NCBI RefSeq assembly: GCF_020616595.1
Contig: NZ_CP085278.1
Coordinates: forward strand, 186,001 to 250,000
Origin: Lentilactobacillus laojiaonis
GTDB taxonomy: Bacteria; Bacillota; Bacilli; Lactobacillales; Lactobacillaceae
DNA: 64,000 nucleotides
Direction: 5' to 3'
The position numbers were made by a program, and so were the translations under genes. Shown here piece by piece: positions 8,254 to 16,347 of this stretch (position 1 is its first letter; each line of letters opens with the position of its first letter). The notes under the pieces are model-generated. The model made no database searches. It saw only the letters and a list, made by a program, of their open reading frames with translations, and was not told where the DNA came from.

Positions 8254-8260
8254 AAAATAA

Positions 8261-8290
8261 AAAGGAATTCCATGATGGAATTCCTTTTTT
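8261..8290. terminator. bidirectional terminator between convergent genes
   Basis: AAAGGAATTCCA-TGA-TGGAATTCCTTT, twelve pairs, with T-rich tails on both strands. It serves the FMN reductase gene on the plus strand and the NADH oxidase gene on the minus strand. Confidence 0.9.
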
Positions 8291-8292
8291 GT

Positions 8293-9636
8293 TTAATTAT
8301 TTTCTTGAGCTTGAGCTGCTTGGCCTAATTCATTTAAGTAGTTAAATGGTCGGTCAAATTGTGGTTGGAATAACATATCAACCATTGCTAAATCGTCAAT
8401 AGTGTTTCCATTTTGGATACATACTGATAAAGTATTAGCTGATTGAGAAATATCATATTCACTTAAGAGTGAACCACCCAAAATTTTGCGGGTGTCAGGA
8501 TTGTAAACTAAGGACATTAAAACAGGAGTAGTGGATTTCATGAATTCCGGACGATAGTTATCTTTTAGAGTAACTTCTTTAGCAGAAATACCAGCTGCTT
8601 TAGCAGCATCTAAAGTTAGTCCCGTTCCAGCAAGATTTAAGTCAAATAGTTTAAGTCCCGATGATGATTGAGTTCCCATGTATTTAACAGTTGGTTTAGA
8701 AATATTTTTACCTACCAAAATACCTTGACGAACTGCATTAGTAGCTAGTGGAATATAGTTGTTACTATGAGTAGGGTTATAGTGTACGGCCACACTGTCA
8801 CCAGCTCCAAAAACATCTGGAACGGAAGTTTGCATGTAGTCGTCGGTGATGATGGCACCATTTGGCATCATATCTAATTGACCCTTGAATAATTCAGTGT
8901 TTGGTTTAAAACCAACGCAAAGAATAACTAAATCCACTTCATATGAGTTTTTATTAGTTTTAACGGTAATAGGAGCATCACCAACTAATTCATTAACTTG
9001 TTCACCTAAGCCTAGGTTAATGTTATGATCGCTAAATTGTTGTTCAATAATTTCGGTAAATTCACCATTATAGTACTTGTTCATGATATGATCACTACCG
9101 TCAATTAAAGTAACTTCGTGTCCGTTACGTTGGTAGGCTTCAGCTAATTCAACCCCGATATAGCCAGCCCCAATAATAGCGACACGTTTTTTGTCGGGTG
9201 AGATTTCAAATAATGTTTTAGCATCGTTCCAGTTTTTACAGAAGTAAACATTATCATTATCCATTCCTTTAATAGGTGGAACAATGGGTAGTGAACCAGT
9301 GGTAATAACTAATTTATCGTATGTATCTGTAAATGAATTGTTATCTTCTAATTTATTAACTGATAAAGTTTTATTTTTAGTGTCTACACTAGTTACTTCA
9401 TGGAGCATTTTAACGTCAGCACCTAGGTCGGCTAACTCTTCGGGACTAGAATAAAATAATCCACTTGGATCATCATTTTTAATTTGACCGCCTAAATATA
9501 AAGCAATTCCGCATGATAAAAATGAAACATTATCGTTACGTTCGTATACAGTAACTTCAGCATCGGGATGCTCTGTTAAAATTTGTTTAATCGCAAATGT
9601 TCCGGCATGAGTACAACCAATTACAACAACCTTCAT
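8293..9636 (-). CDS. nox: NADH oxidase (H2O-forming)
   Basis: A 447-residue FAD/NAD(P)-dependent oxidoreductase of the pyridine nucleotide-disulfide family. The N-terminus MKVVVIGCTHAGT and the redox-active Cys42 in SFLSCGIAL are the marks of H2O-forming NADH oxidases of lactic acid bacteria, which reduce O2 to water and regenerate NAD+. GAGYIGVELAE is the NAD-binding loop, and GAGDSVAV the second FAD contact. The ATG at 9634-9636 is preceded by a GGGGG ribosome site; the longer frame upstream adds 30 residues unlike the family. A CoA-disulfide reductase is the main alternative. A minus-strand TATACT box lies in the upstream gap. Confidence 0.88.
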   Translation of the reverse strand: MKVVVIGCTHAGTFAIKQILTEHPDAEVTVYERNDNVSFLSCGIALYLGGQIKNDDPSGLFYSSPEELADLGADVKMLHEVTSVDTKNKTLSVNKLEDNNSFTDTYDKLVITTGSLPIVPPIKGMDNDNVYFCKNWNDAKTLFEISPDKKRVAIIGAGYIGVELAEAYQRNGHEVTLIDGSDHIMNKYYNGEFTEIIEQQFSDHNINLGLGEQVNELVGDAPITVKTNKNSYEVDLVILCVGFKPNTELFKGQLDMMPNGAIITDDYMQTSVPDVFGAGDSVAVHYNPTHSNNYIPLATNAVRQGILVGKNISKPTVKYMGTQSSSGLKLFDLNLAGTGLTLDAAKAAGISAKEVTLKDNYRPEFMKSTTPVLMSLVYNPDTRKILGGSLLSEYDISQSANTLSVCIQNGNTIDDLAMVDMLFQPQFDRPFNYLNELGQAAQAQENN

Positions 9637-9708
9637 AATAAATCCCCCTAAATTATTTACAATTTTACCATTTAAGTATAACTTACATTTAATAGGTAAT
9701 AAAATAAT

Positions 9709-9737
9709 TTGTTTGTAAATTAACAAGACTGTAATAC
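9709..9737 (+). promoter_or_regulatory. putative sigma-A promoter of the pseudouridine synthase gene
   Basis: TTGTTT, 17-base spacer, TAATAC, in the gap between the divergent nox gene and the synthase gene. Confidence 0.5.
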
Positions 9738-9794
9738 TAAAAAATCGATTTTAGGTATTATAAATATTAAATTAAAAATGATCAGGAGAATAAT

Positions 9795-10661
9795 TTGAAA
9801 TTTACTTTTAAAAATCAATCCAATCAACCCATCGGAATTAAAAAATTTTTAGCTTTAAATGGCATTAGTCACCGCATGTATAGCAGCTTAAAAAAAGGCC
9901 AAGGCAAGATTAATTTTAACCAAGCAGAAGTTTTACCTAATCAAGAAGTCGAAGTATATTTAGCAGATGAACCAGCTGACCCTAACGTTTTAGTTAGTCA
10001 TCAGCCGATTGAAATTATGTACGAAGATGCTAACTGGTTAGTGGTAAATAAGCCAGCTGGTTTAACGTCAGTTCCAGGACCGGCTAATCGAGAAGATACT
10101 TTAGTTAATCGGGTTAAAGGTTATTTAATTACCCAAGGGGCTAAGAATTTAGTGCCCCATATAATTACTCGACTAGATCGGTTTACTAGTGGGATAGTTT
10201 TGATTGCCAAACATCATTTAGCTAATAGTTTGGCTAATGTCATGCTATCTGAACAGAAAATTAACAAAGAATATTTAGCATTGGTGGCTGGCGGTCAACT
10301 TGCCCAACATGGTGAAATTAATAAACCGATTGGTAAAGTAGAAGATCAATATTTTCAGGCAGTTCGACCAGATGGCAAAGCTGCCCGGACGGAATACTGG
10401 CTAGTCAAGGAATATGCTGATTACAGCTTAGTTAAAATTAAATTGCATACTGGCCGGACTCATCAAATTAGAGTGCATTTTACTGATATGCAACATCCAC
10501 TATTAGGTGATGAGCTCTATTACGGTCCATTAGATCGAGGTATTAAACGGCAAGCTTTACATGCTTATTTATTAGAATTTGTAGATCCATTTACTAAACA
10601 AACGCTTCATTTTGAAAGTAAATTACCTGCAGATATGCAAAAATTAATAGCCAACAACTAA
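9795..10661 (+). CDS. RluA/RluD-family RNA pseudouridine synthase
   Basis: A 288-residue enzyme that isomerises uridine to pseudouridine in rRNA or tRNA. The catalytic Asp lies in the motif TRLDRFTSG, and RTHQIRVHF marks the C-terminal core of the RluA branch. NKPAGL marks its N-terminal edge. The first 75 residues correspond to a short S4-like part. Translation starts at a TTG with AGGAGA six bases upstream. The family has several members per genome with different target uridines, so the exact site is not assigned. Promoter just upstream, divergent from nox. Confidence 0.88.
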   Translation: MKFTFKNQSNQPIGIKKFLALNGISHRMYSSLKKGQGKINFNQAEVLPNQEVEVYLADEPADPNVLVSHQPIEIMYEDANWLVVNKPAGLTSVPGPANREDTLVNRVKGYLITQGAKNLVPHIITRLDRFTSGIVLIAKHHLANSLANVMLSEQKINKEYLALVAGGQLAQHGEINKPIGKVEDQYFQAVRPDGKAARTEYWLVKEYADYSLVKIKLHTGRTHQIRVHFTDMQHPLLGDELYYGPLDRGIKRQALHAYLLEFVDPFTKQTLHFESKLPADMQKLIANN

Positions 10662-10664
10662 ATT

Positions 10665-10693
10665 TTGACAAATGACTTTAATATGAGTAATAT
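10665..10693 (+). promoter_or_regulatory. sigma-A promoter of the acetyltransferase operon
   Basis: TTGACA, 17-base spacer, TAATAT, directly after the pseudouridine synthase stop codon. It probably drives the next four genes. Confidence 0.8.
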
Positions 10694-10746
10694 ATCTCTG
10701 TAATTAAAACGATGGAAATAAGTTTAGATTTTATAGGAGGATTTTT

Positions 10747-11337
10747 GTGATTACGATTAGAGATGCACAACAAGAAGACGCTGGACAGATAGCCCCGCTG
10801 ATGGATATTATTTTCGATGAAATGGAACTTGATGTATTAGATGATGTTTCAGAACCTGGATTAGCCAAGGTCATCACGAAAGCTTATCAAACGGATACTT
10901 ATTTGTATGATAAAGCTACTACCGTGGTGGCCGAGGCCGATGGTCAAGTTGTGGGTGTTGCCTTTGGTTACCCCAGTGAAAATGAAACGGATATTAATCA
11001 AGTTTTATATAATTTATCCAAACAAAGTGCAGACTTTACTAAGCCGTTTATTGCTGATTCAGAAACTAACTTAGACGAATGGTATTTAGATTCCATTGCA
11101 GTAGATCCTAATTACCAAGGGCATGGAATTGGTAGTAAGTTATTAAGGGCCGTTCCTAATTTAGCAAAGAACGATCATAAAGCAGTAGTTGGTTTAAATG
11201 TGGATTATGAAAATCCGAATGCCAAACGTTTATATGAAAAGATGGGATTTAAAACCATTCAAACCCAAATGATTGGCGATCACCAATATTTTCATATGCA
11301 AAAAAAGGTAAATCAAAACGAATTAATCAGTGCATAA
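10747..11337 (+). CDS. GNAT-family N-acetyltransferase
   Basis: A 196-residue acetyltransferase. The acetyl-CoA binding motif A reads YLDSIAVDPNYQGHGIGSKLL (residues about 115-135) with the Q/R-x-x-G-x-G/A type loop at QGHGIG, and NPNAKRLYEKMGF is the usual motif B. The substrate, which may be a small molecule or a protein, cannot be told. GTG start with AGGAGG about seven bases upstream. It leads a compact run of four genes that ends at 12105. Confidence 0.85.
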   Translation: MITIRDAQQEDAGQIAPLMDIIFDEMELDVLDDVSEPGLAKVITKAYQTDTYLYDKATTVVAEADGQVVGVAFGYPSENETDINQVLYNLSKQSADFTKPFIADSETNLDEWYLDSIAVDPNYQGHGIGSKLLRAVPNLAKNDHKAVVGLNVDYENPNAKRLYEKMGFKTIQTQMIGDHQYFHMQKKVNQNELISA

Positions 11338-11350
11338 AGGAAAGAAATAC

Positions 11351-11467
11351 ATGAGTGCAAATACTTCAACAATGGTAGTTGCAATAGTTGCTTTAGGTGT
11401 AAATTTAGCAATTAGTGCAACTTATATCGCGTTAATATCATCTACTAAGGAAAAAGGAAATAAATAG
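11351..11467 (+). CDS. 38-residue single-span membrane peptide
   Basis: A short frame with a good ribosome site (AAGGAAAG about eight bases upstream of the ATG). The peptide has a polar N-terminus, one hydrophobic stretch (about residues 8-29, with VVAIVALGVNLAISATYIAL) and a Lys-rich end SSTKEKGNK, the layout of a single-pass membrane protein. It lies 13 bases after the acetyltransferase gene and two bases before the next, and its end carries the ribosome site of that gene, so it is probably translated as part of the operon. Family unknown. Confidence 0.6.
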   Translation: MSANTSTMVVAIVALGVNLAISATYIALISSTKEKGNK

Positions 11468-11469
11468 TT

Positions 11470-11868
11470 ATGGAAGACAATATTAAACTAGGTGATCCAG
11501 TTTTTAATAAAATGATGTTTGTTTTAGATCAACCAGTCACTAAAGATAATTTTAAAGACTATAAATATGATCAATATGAATTAGCCGAAATTAGTGATGG
11601 AATTTGGGCCATGCCAGCTTATATGGTAGAAGATGATGAATTTAGTTTATTTTTCATTATTACTCAAATTGAAACTGGGGAAGAAGTAATTGCGTTTTCA
11701 ACTGGTGAAAATCATGATGGTAACTTTGCTTTAAGTGAACCAATGACCACTGGAGCTGGTTTAAATCTAGCTAATGAACATGATGAAAAGCATGCTCAAT
11801 CTATTTTGCATTTTATTAATCAAATTTCAAAAGCCGCTGAAGGCGACTGGCGAATGATTGAGGACTAA
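11470..11868 (+). CDS. conserved-looking hypothetical cytoplasmic protein
   Basis: A 132-residue acidic soluble protein with no signal peptide or membrane segment. I do not recognise a family. It has alternating short strands and an amphipathic C-terminal helix (about residues 100-130) and is rich in Glu and Asp. Ribosome site AAGGAAA overlaps the preceding 38-residue frame. The tight spacing within the GNAT-MerR operon supports it as a real gene. Confidence 0.6.
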   Translation: MEDNIKLGDPVFNKMMFVLDQPVTKDNFKDYKYDQYELAEISDGIWAMPAYMVEDDEFSLFFIITQIETGEEVIAFSTGENHDGNFALSEPMTTGAGLNLANEHDEKHAQSILHFINQISKAAEGDWRMIED

Positions 11869-11880
11869 GAGGAGATTGTC

Positions 11881-12105
11881 ATGAAATGGACATTAGAAGA
11901 ATTTTCTAATCAAGTAAATTTGGATGAAAAAACAATTGTTAAATATATTGATTTGGGATTAATATCAGGACGTAAACCTGGTGAAAAAGTCAATAATTTT
12001 GATGAAACCGATAAATATTGGTTTGATTTGATTCAATGTTTTATCAGTAATGGTTCAACTCTTGATGACTTACGTTCAATCATTGGTCATTGTCAGCTAA
12101 ACTAA
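11881..12105 (+). CDS. minimal MerR-like helix-turn-helix protein
   Basis: A 74-residue protein whose pattern (TLEEFSNQVNLDEKTIVKYIDLGLI, then a wing with one Arg/Lys turn, then a helix ending STLDDLRSII) follows the MerR-family winged helix. There is no effector-binding or dimerisation extension, so it is either a stand-alone DNA-binding module or an adaptor. GAGGAG precedes the ATG. Last gene of the small operon; it could control it. The DNA-binding assignment rests on pattern similarity only. Confidence 0.5.
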   Translation: MKWTLEEFSNQVNLDEKTIVKYIDLGLISGRKPGEKVNNFDETDKYWFDLIQCFISNGSTLDDLRSIIGHCQLN

Positions 12106-12115
12106 GGCAAATCAA

Positions 12116-12144
12116 TTGTCTCAATCTTTTTGAGATGATATTCT
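12116..12144 (+). promoter_or_regulatory. promoter of the 6S-like RNA
   Basis: TTGTCT, 17-base spacer, TATTCT; predicted start near 12151, just before the closing stem of the RNA. Confidence 0.65.
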
Positions 12145-12150
12145 AGTAAT

Positions 12151-12373
12151 AGGCCAGCTGCATGTTAATTATTGACAATTATTGTTGAATGAAATTTAAT
12201 CGTTTGTATGTTAAATTGCGTAGGTAATGTAACAAAAGAAGTGAATCAACAGTGCGTTAAAGCACATTGAGAATCCAAATAAATTTGGATCAGATTTCGA
12301 TTATGAACGAGTTAATTTGATTAAAACTTTATAGCAGCTGGTCGAAAGGACATAGTAATCTATGTCCTTTTTT
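12151..12373 (+). ncRNA. structured RNA with 6S RNA architecture
   Basis: A non-coding stretch with its own promoter and terminator. GGCCAGCTGC (12152-12161) pairs with GCAGCTGGTC (12334-12343) as a closing stem. Inside lie long unpaired flanks, then a second stem of 13 pairs (12196-12208 with 12302-12315, one bulge), then apical hairpins including ATCCAAAT-AA-ATTTGGAT. A closing stem, a large central bubble and a long apical arm are the layout of 6S RNA, which mimics an open promoter and binds RNA polymerase. The terminator AAAGGACATAG-TAAT-CTATGTCCTTT follows at 12345-12373. A riboswitch for the CDF gene downstream is the alternative, but I find no antiterminator sequence. Confidence 0.5.
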
Positions 12374-12434
12374 ATTTTTAATAGCTTATTTTGATGACAA
12401 ATGTAATAATAAAACAAGGTAGGAGGTGGAAGCT

Positions 12435-13334
12435 ATGGATGAACACCAGAACTTGTCTAGTAAGCAATTTCTATTTGTAACTTTATTAAATGTTCTAATT
12501 ACAATTGTCGAATTTATCGGGGGAGTTTTTTCCGGTAGTCTATCATTAATATCTGATGGATTTCATAACCTAGGAGATTCCTTTTCAATTGTGTTAAGTT
12601 ATTTTGCCAGTGAAATTAGTAAAAAACCGCAGAGTAAAACTAATACATTTGGTTATAAACGTGCGCAAATAATTGCCGCTTTTTTAAATTCAATCTTTTT
12701 AGTAATTATTTGTTTAGGCTTGATCTATGAAGCCGTTAAACGTTCCTTTAATCCTAGTCCCATTAATGGAAATCTGATGTTGGTAGTAGCAATTATTGGC
12801 TTACTGGCTAATTTTATTTCTGCCTTTATATTAGCTAAAGGAACCAAAAATAATTTAAATATTAAATCCACATATTTACATGTATTAAGTGATGCTTTAT
12901 CATCAATAGCGATTATTGTTGGTGGCGTTTTAATTAAGACCTTTGATTGGGAATTTATTGATCCGTTAGTGACTATTTTAGTAGCGGTATATATTATTTA
13001 CGAATCAATTCCGATTGTTAAAGAATCGCTAGTGATTTTGATGCAAAACGCTCCTAAACTGGATTATGATCAAATTAAAATGGATCTATTAAAGATTAAA
13101 GATGTTAAAAGTGTACATCATATTCATGCATGGTTAATTGATGAAAATAACATTGTATTTTCAGCCCATATTAATTTAAGTGATATGCCGATTAGTCAAG
13201 CCGAAATAATTTATAATCAGATTACTGAAATTTTGAAGAAAAAGTACCATATTGCTCATGTTACCCTGCAAGCGGAAGTTAACCGTGGTAAGGATGAAAG
13301 TATAATTTACAATCGTGGAAAGGATATCCCATAA
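12435..13334 (+). CDS. czcD: cation diffusion facilitator (zinc-type efflux protein)
   Basis: A 299-residue CDF-family membrane protein with six predicted membrane helices and a C-terminal cytoplasmic metal-sensing domain. The transport-site ligands appear as HNLGD in helix 2 and HVLSD in helix 5, the HxxxD pair typical of Zn2+ exporters driven by proton antiport. The ATG at 12435 has AGGAGG eight bases upstream; the GTG nine bases earlier overlaps that site and is rejected. Its stop is directly followed by the start of a DtxR-like regulator gene, so the two are cotranscribed and the regulator may sense the exported metal. Mn2+ export cannot be excluded. Confidence 0.85.
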   Translation: MDEHQNLSSKQFLFVTLLNVLITIVEFIGGVFSGSLSLISDGFHNLGDSFSIVLSYFASEISKKPQSKTNTFGYKRAQIIAAFLNSIFLVIICLGLIYEAVKRSFNPSPINGNLMLVVAIIGLLANFISAFILAKGTKNNLNIKSTYLHVLSDALSSIAIIVGGVLIKTFDWEFIDPLVTILVAVYIIYESIPIVKESLVILMQNAPKLDYDQIKMDLLKIKDVKSVHHIHAWLIDENNIVFSAHINLSDMPISQAEIIYNQITEILKKKYHIAHVTLQAEVNRGKDESIIYNRGKDIP

Positions 13335-13982
13335 ATGACTCCGATGAAGGAAGATTATCTTAAAATTATTTTTGAATTAGGAGGCACTAAAAACCAAGTA
13401 AGTAATAAACAAATTGCTATCAGCTTAAGTATTGCTGCTGGCTCAGTAACCGAAATGGTTAACAAGTTAGTCGATGAAAAATTAGTTACGCATAAACCAT
13501 ATGCGGGTGTTAAATTAACGGATCAAGGAATTAAATTGGCTGAAGAATTGGTTAGAAAACACCGCATTTGGGAAACTTTTTTAATTGATAAACTTGGGTT
13601 TGCTTTACCTGATATCCATATGGAGGCTGAAAAGTTAGAGCATGTTACTAGTGATGAAATGATTGATCACTTAGATGATTTCATTGGTAACCCTAAAAAA
13701 TGTCCGCATGGTGGAGTGATTCCTGATCGTAATGGCAATTATGACATTGAGACGCATCAAGTTTTAAATGACACTAAGGTCGGACAAATTGTTACCGTAG
13801 ATCGATTCATTGATAATCATGATTTGTTAACTTACATGGGAGACATTAAATTAGATTTAGGGGATCAATTAAAAATTTTAAGTCGAAATTCTTTTGATAA
13901 ATCGATGCAAGTTCAAAATCTAACTGATAATAAAGAATTAATGATTGGGTACAAAACGGCTCACTATGTATTTGTAAAATAA
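13335..13982 (+). CDS. DtxR/MntR-family metal-dependent regulator
   Basis: A 215-residue repressor-type protein: winged helix (residues 1-65, SNKQIAISLSIAAGSVTEMVNKL), a dimerisation and metal-binding region (about 66-130, with HRIWETFL, CPHGGVIP and several His/Glu ligands) and a C-terminal SH3-like FeoA-type domain (about 140-215). This three-domain length suits the DtxR/IdeR/ScaR branch more than the two-domain MntR. The start abuts the CDF stop codon. Family members repress Mn or Fe uptake or act on export genes; which metal is sensed here is not clear. Confidence 0.85.
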   Translation: MTPMKEDYLKIIFELGGTKNQVSNKQIAISLSIAAGSVTEMVNKLVDEKLVTHKPYAGVKLTDQGIKLAEELVRKHRIWETFLIDKLGFALPDIHMEAEKLEHVTSDEMIDHLDDFIGNPKKCPHGGVIPDRNGNYDIETHQVLNDTKVGQIVTVDRFIDNHDLLTYMGDIKLDLGDQLKILSRNSFDKSMQVQNLTDNKELMIGYKTAHYVFVK

Positions 13983-13994
13983 GGAGTGATGAAG

Positions 13995-14756
13995 ATGGAT
14001 CAACAATTTACCGATGATTATAAAAATATGGTTATGAAGACCTGTTTAAGCGCAGCTAGAATCATGATTGAAAGTGGGGCCGATATGGATCGAGTTAATG
14101 ATACGGTTAATCATATCGCCTGTAATGCGGGATTCTATGAATCACAATCATATATTACGATTACTGGAATTGTATTATCCATTTCGTCAGATTTTGGGGC
14201 CCGTGTGAGTATTATCAAGAAACGAAGCTTTGATTTAGAAAAGGTAACCTTAGTTAATGAATTATCTCGAGAATTTGGAGAGAAAAAAATTGACTTGCAA
14301 TTATTTTATGATCGTTTAAAAGCAATTGATAAATATATCATGGTCTTTCCTTTGTGGGTTCAATTGATTGGGGCTGCATTAGTTAGTGGTCCCCTAGCTT
14401 TAGTTTTTCAAAATAATGTGCATGATTTTTTGATTACTTGTTTGGTAGGTATGCTCGGCTGGGCAGTATTTTATTTTCTGAGTAAGTATGTCCAAATTAG
14501 ATTTTTAAGTGAATTTATTGCTGCCCTAGTCATTGGTGTGTGTGCGATTCTTTCTGTGAGGCTAGGCATTGGGCTTAATAGTGATGACATAATTATTGGC
14601 AGTTTAATGCCGCTAGTTCCGGGAGTGCCACTGACTAATTCTGTTCGTGATATTTTATATGGCAATTTGGTTAGTGGGCAGGCGCGAGCACTGGAAGCCC
14701 TAATTAGTGCTACGGCATTAGGCTTTGGCATTGCAGTAGTACTTAAATTACTTTGA
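13995..14756 (+). CDS. ThrE-family exporter, N-terminal half protein
   Basis: A 253-residue protein of the threonine/serine exporter family (DUF1212 type). Residues 1-115 are the cytoplasmic part with the conserved opening (AARIMIESGADMDRVNDTV); the rest holds about four or five membrane helices and the PLVPGVPLTNSVRD motif. The ATG at 13995 is eight bases after AAGGAG; GTG 13986 and ATG 13989 are too close to that site. ThrE is one fused protein in Corynebacterium, while in Firmicutes it is commonly split in two adjacent genes, as here. The substrate is presumed to be a small amino acid. Confidence 0.8.
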   Translation: MDQQFTDDYKNMVMKTCLSAARIMIESGADMDRVNDTVNHIACNAGFYESQSYITITGIVLSISSDFGARVSIIKKRSFDLEKVTLVNELSREFGEKKIDLQLFYDRLKAIDKYIMVFPLWVQLIGAALVSGPLALVFQNNVHDFLITCLVGMLGWAVFYFLSKYVQIRFLSEFIAALVIGVCAILSVRLGIGLNSDDIIIGSLMPLVPGVPLTNSVRDILYGNLVSGQARALEALISATALGFGIAVVLKLL

Positions 14757-14767
14757 GGTATGCGATT

Positions 14768-15217
14768 ATGACAATGTTTATTTTAAAAGTTATTTGTGTA
14801 TATTTATCAACCGTGGGCTTTGGATTGATTGTTAACTTGCCTCGTCGGGCTTTAAATGAAGCTGGAATAATTGGTTTGATTGGTTGGTTAGTTTATTATG
14901 GAATTACCTATTTTGGTGGAGGGATGGGTACGGCTAATTTCGGTGGATCGCTAGTAATTGGATTACTATCCATTGGATTTGCTCGATTTAAAAAAATGCC
15001 CGGAATTATTTTTCAAATTCCCGCTTTAGTTCCGTTAGTTCCTGGAGGACAAGCTTACCAATTTATTAAAAACTTTGCGATGTCTAAATATGTCATGGCG
15101 CTAGATTACTTATCACAAGTTATTTGGATTGCTGGGGCTATTGCTTTGGGATTTATTGTGGCTGAGATTGTTTTTAAGGTAAATATGAAACTAAACAAAA
15201 AAAGACTTAAAAGTTAA
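14768..15217 (+). CDS. ThrE-family exporter, C-terminal half protein
   Basis: A 149-residue membrane protein (DUF3815 type) with about five membrane helices and a PALVPLVPGGQAYQ motif that mirrors the VPGVP motif of its partner. The ATG at 14768 has GAGGT eight bases upstream; the TTG at 14753 in the same frame overlaps the previous stop and lacks a site. Together with the upstream gene it should form one transporter. A terminator overlaps its 3' end. Confidence 0.8.
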   Translation: MTMFILKVICVYLSTVGFGLIVNLPRRALNEAGIIGLIGWLVYYGITYFGGGMGTANFGGSLVIGLLSIGFARFKKMPGIIFQIPALVPLVPGGQAYQFIKNFAMSKYVMALDYLSQVIWIAGAIALGFIVAEIVFKVNMKLNKKRLKS

Positions 15218-15235
15218 ATTTTAGGTCTTTTTTTA
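15201..15235 (+). terminator. Rho-independent terminator
   Basis: AAAGACTTAAAA and TTTTAGGTCTTT pair (one T.G pair) around loop GTTAAA, followed by a T-run. Ends the CDF-DtxR-ThrE operon. Confidence 0.75.
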
Positions 15236-15274
15236 TATGTTAAATGGGGAAAGGGCCCATTAAAACGGTAAATA

Positions 15275-15283
15275 TGATATACT
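15275..15283 (+). promoter_or_regulatory. extended -10 promoter of the PAP2 gene
   Basis: TGATATACT, an extended -10 box, about 40 bases upstream of the start codon; the -35 region is weak. Confidence 0.5.
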
Positions 15284-15322
15284 CATAAAGAATTTGTATT
15301 AATTGAGAGGGTCGAGTTTACT

Positions 15323-15988
15323 ATGTTAATAGAGAAAAGTAAAAATAGAACTGCCAAAATAATTGTTGGATTGATTTTTTCAATCCTTGCTTGCTTTTTT
15401 ATAGTTTTAAATTCAGATTATATGCAATTTTTAGATTCAACGGTAATTCAACTAGTTCAAAAAAATGTAACTGGATTTTTGAACGGATTTTATACATTTA
15501 TTACCTCAATAGCTAGCCCAAAATTTGATATTTTTTGGATATTAGTTACGTCATTTTTTCTTTGGGGCTTTAAATATAAAATTCCAGCTCTTTGGGCATT
15601 ATTTACCTTAGGTTTTGGTGACATTATTGGTTTTGTGATTAAGAATGCCGTTAAGCGTACGCGTCCTTTAGCTCACTTAATTTCAGATGATGGTTATAGT
15701 TTCCCTAGTGGCCATGTCTTGGGAATAGTCCTAGTTTGTGGAATTCTTTGGGTAATGGTTTTACCGTTAATTAAAAATCACTTAATCAATATATTACTTA
15801 AAATTATCTTGGTAATTTTTGTGTGTTTAGTAATGCTTTCTAGAATTTACCTAAATGCTCATTTTCCAAGTGATACCTTAGGAGCATTGATTATTGGATA
15901 TACTTGGCTACAAATCTCAGAAAGTCTTTATCCAATTATTTCTCCTAAATTAGCTAAGCTACGTATAGTGAGAAATACTAAGTATTAA
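15323..15988 (+). CDS. PAP2-family membrane phosphatase
   Basis: A 221-residue membrane protein with about six helices and all three phosphatase motifs: KNAVKRTRP, then FPSGH, then SRIYLNAHFPSD. These enzymes remove phosphate from lipid phosphates such as undecaprenyl pyrophosphate or phosphatidic acid on the outer face of the membrane. The motif order and length match PgpB/BcrC-like proteins; the substrate cannot be told. GAGGGTCGAG upstream of the ATG is a plausible ribosome site. Monocistronic. Confidence 0.88.
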   Translation: MLIEKSKNRTAKIIVGLIFSILACFFIVLNSDYMQFLDSTVIQLVQKNVTGFLNGFYTFITSIASPKFDIFWILVTSFFLWGFKYKIPALWALFTLGFGDIIGFVIKNAVKRTRPLAHLISDDGYSFPSGHVLGIVLVCGILWVMVLPLIKNHLINILLKIILVIFVCLVMLSRIYLNAHFPSDTLGALIIGYTWLQISESLYPIISPKLAKLRIVRNTKY

Positions 15989-15999
15989 GAACCTTATAC

Positions 16000-16028
16000 T
16001 TGCCTAATTGACTAATTTAAGTTATATT
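16000..16028 (+). promoter_or_regulatory. promoter of the lysine riboswitch transcript
   Basis: TTGCCT, 17-base spacer, TATATT. Confidence 0.6.
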
Positions 16029-16054
16029 GTGATCAACATTATTAATTTAATATT

Positions 16055-16290
16055 TCATATAGAGGCGCGAAAACGATGAGTAGACATTATGAGCTTGAAA
16101 AGAAGCCATGATTAATGTTGAAAGGTGAATTCGCCGAAATGATTAATTACTTTTCGAATTAATTGTTGGGTCTTGACTGAATAAGCCAAGGACTGTCGCA
16201 TCAATTGGATTGATGCGGAGTGCTATTAATAAAAGCTGGGATTAATTTCTAGGCTAAGGCCTCTTCTAATTTTTAGAAGAGGCCTTTTTT
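16055..16290 (+). promoter_or_regulatory. lysine riboswitch (L box) with terminator
   Basis: The leader contains the L-box core elements in order: AGAGGCGCGAA (16061), GATGAGTAG (16075), GAAAGGTGAATTCGCCGAAA (from about 16120), GGGTCTTGACTG and a final GCATCAATTGGATTGATGC arm. A perfect 12-pair terminator GGCCTCTTCTAA/TTAGAAGAGGCC with a T-run follows (16258-16290). Lysine binding should favour termination and shut off the permease gene downstream. Confidence 0.9.
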
Positions 16291-16347
16291 ATTAGCATAT
16301 TTGAATTCAAATGATAATGAAATTTGAAGCTAATAGGAGAATTACTT

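Noticed and set aside
12151-12373. NiCo or manganese riboswitch for the CDF gene
   Set aside because: Characteristic conserved bases were not found and no antiterminator pairs with the terminator arm; 6S-like shape fits better, though this is not settled.
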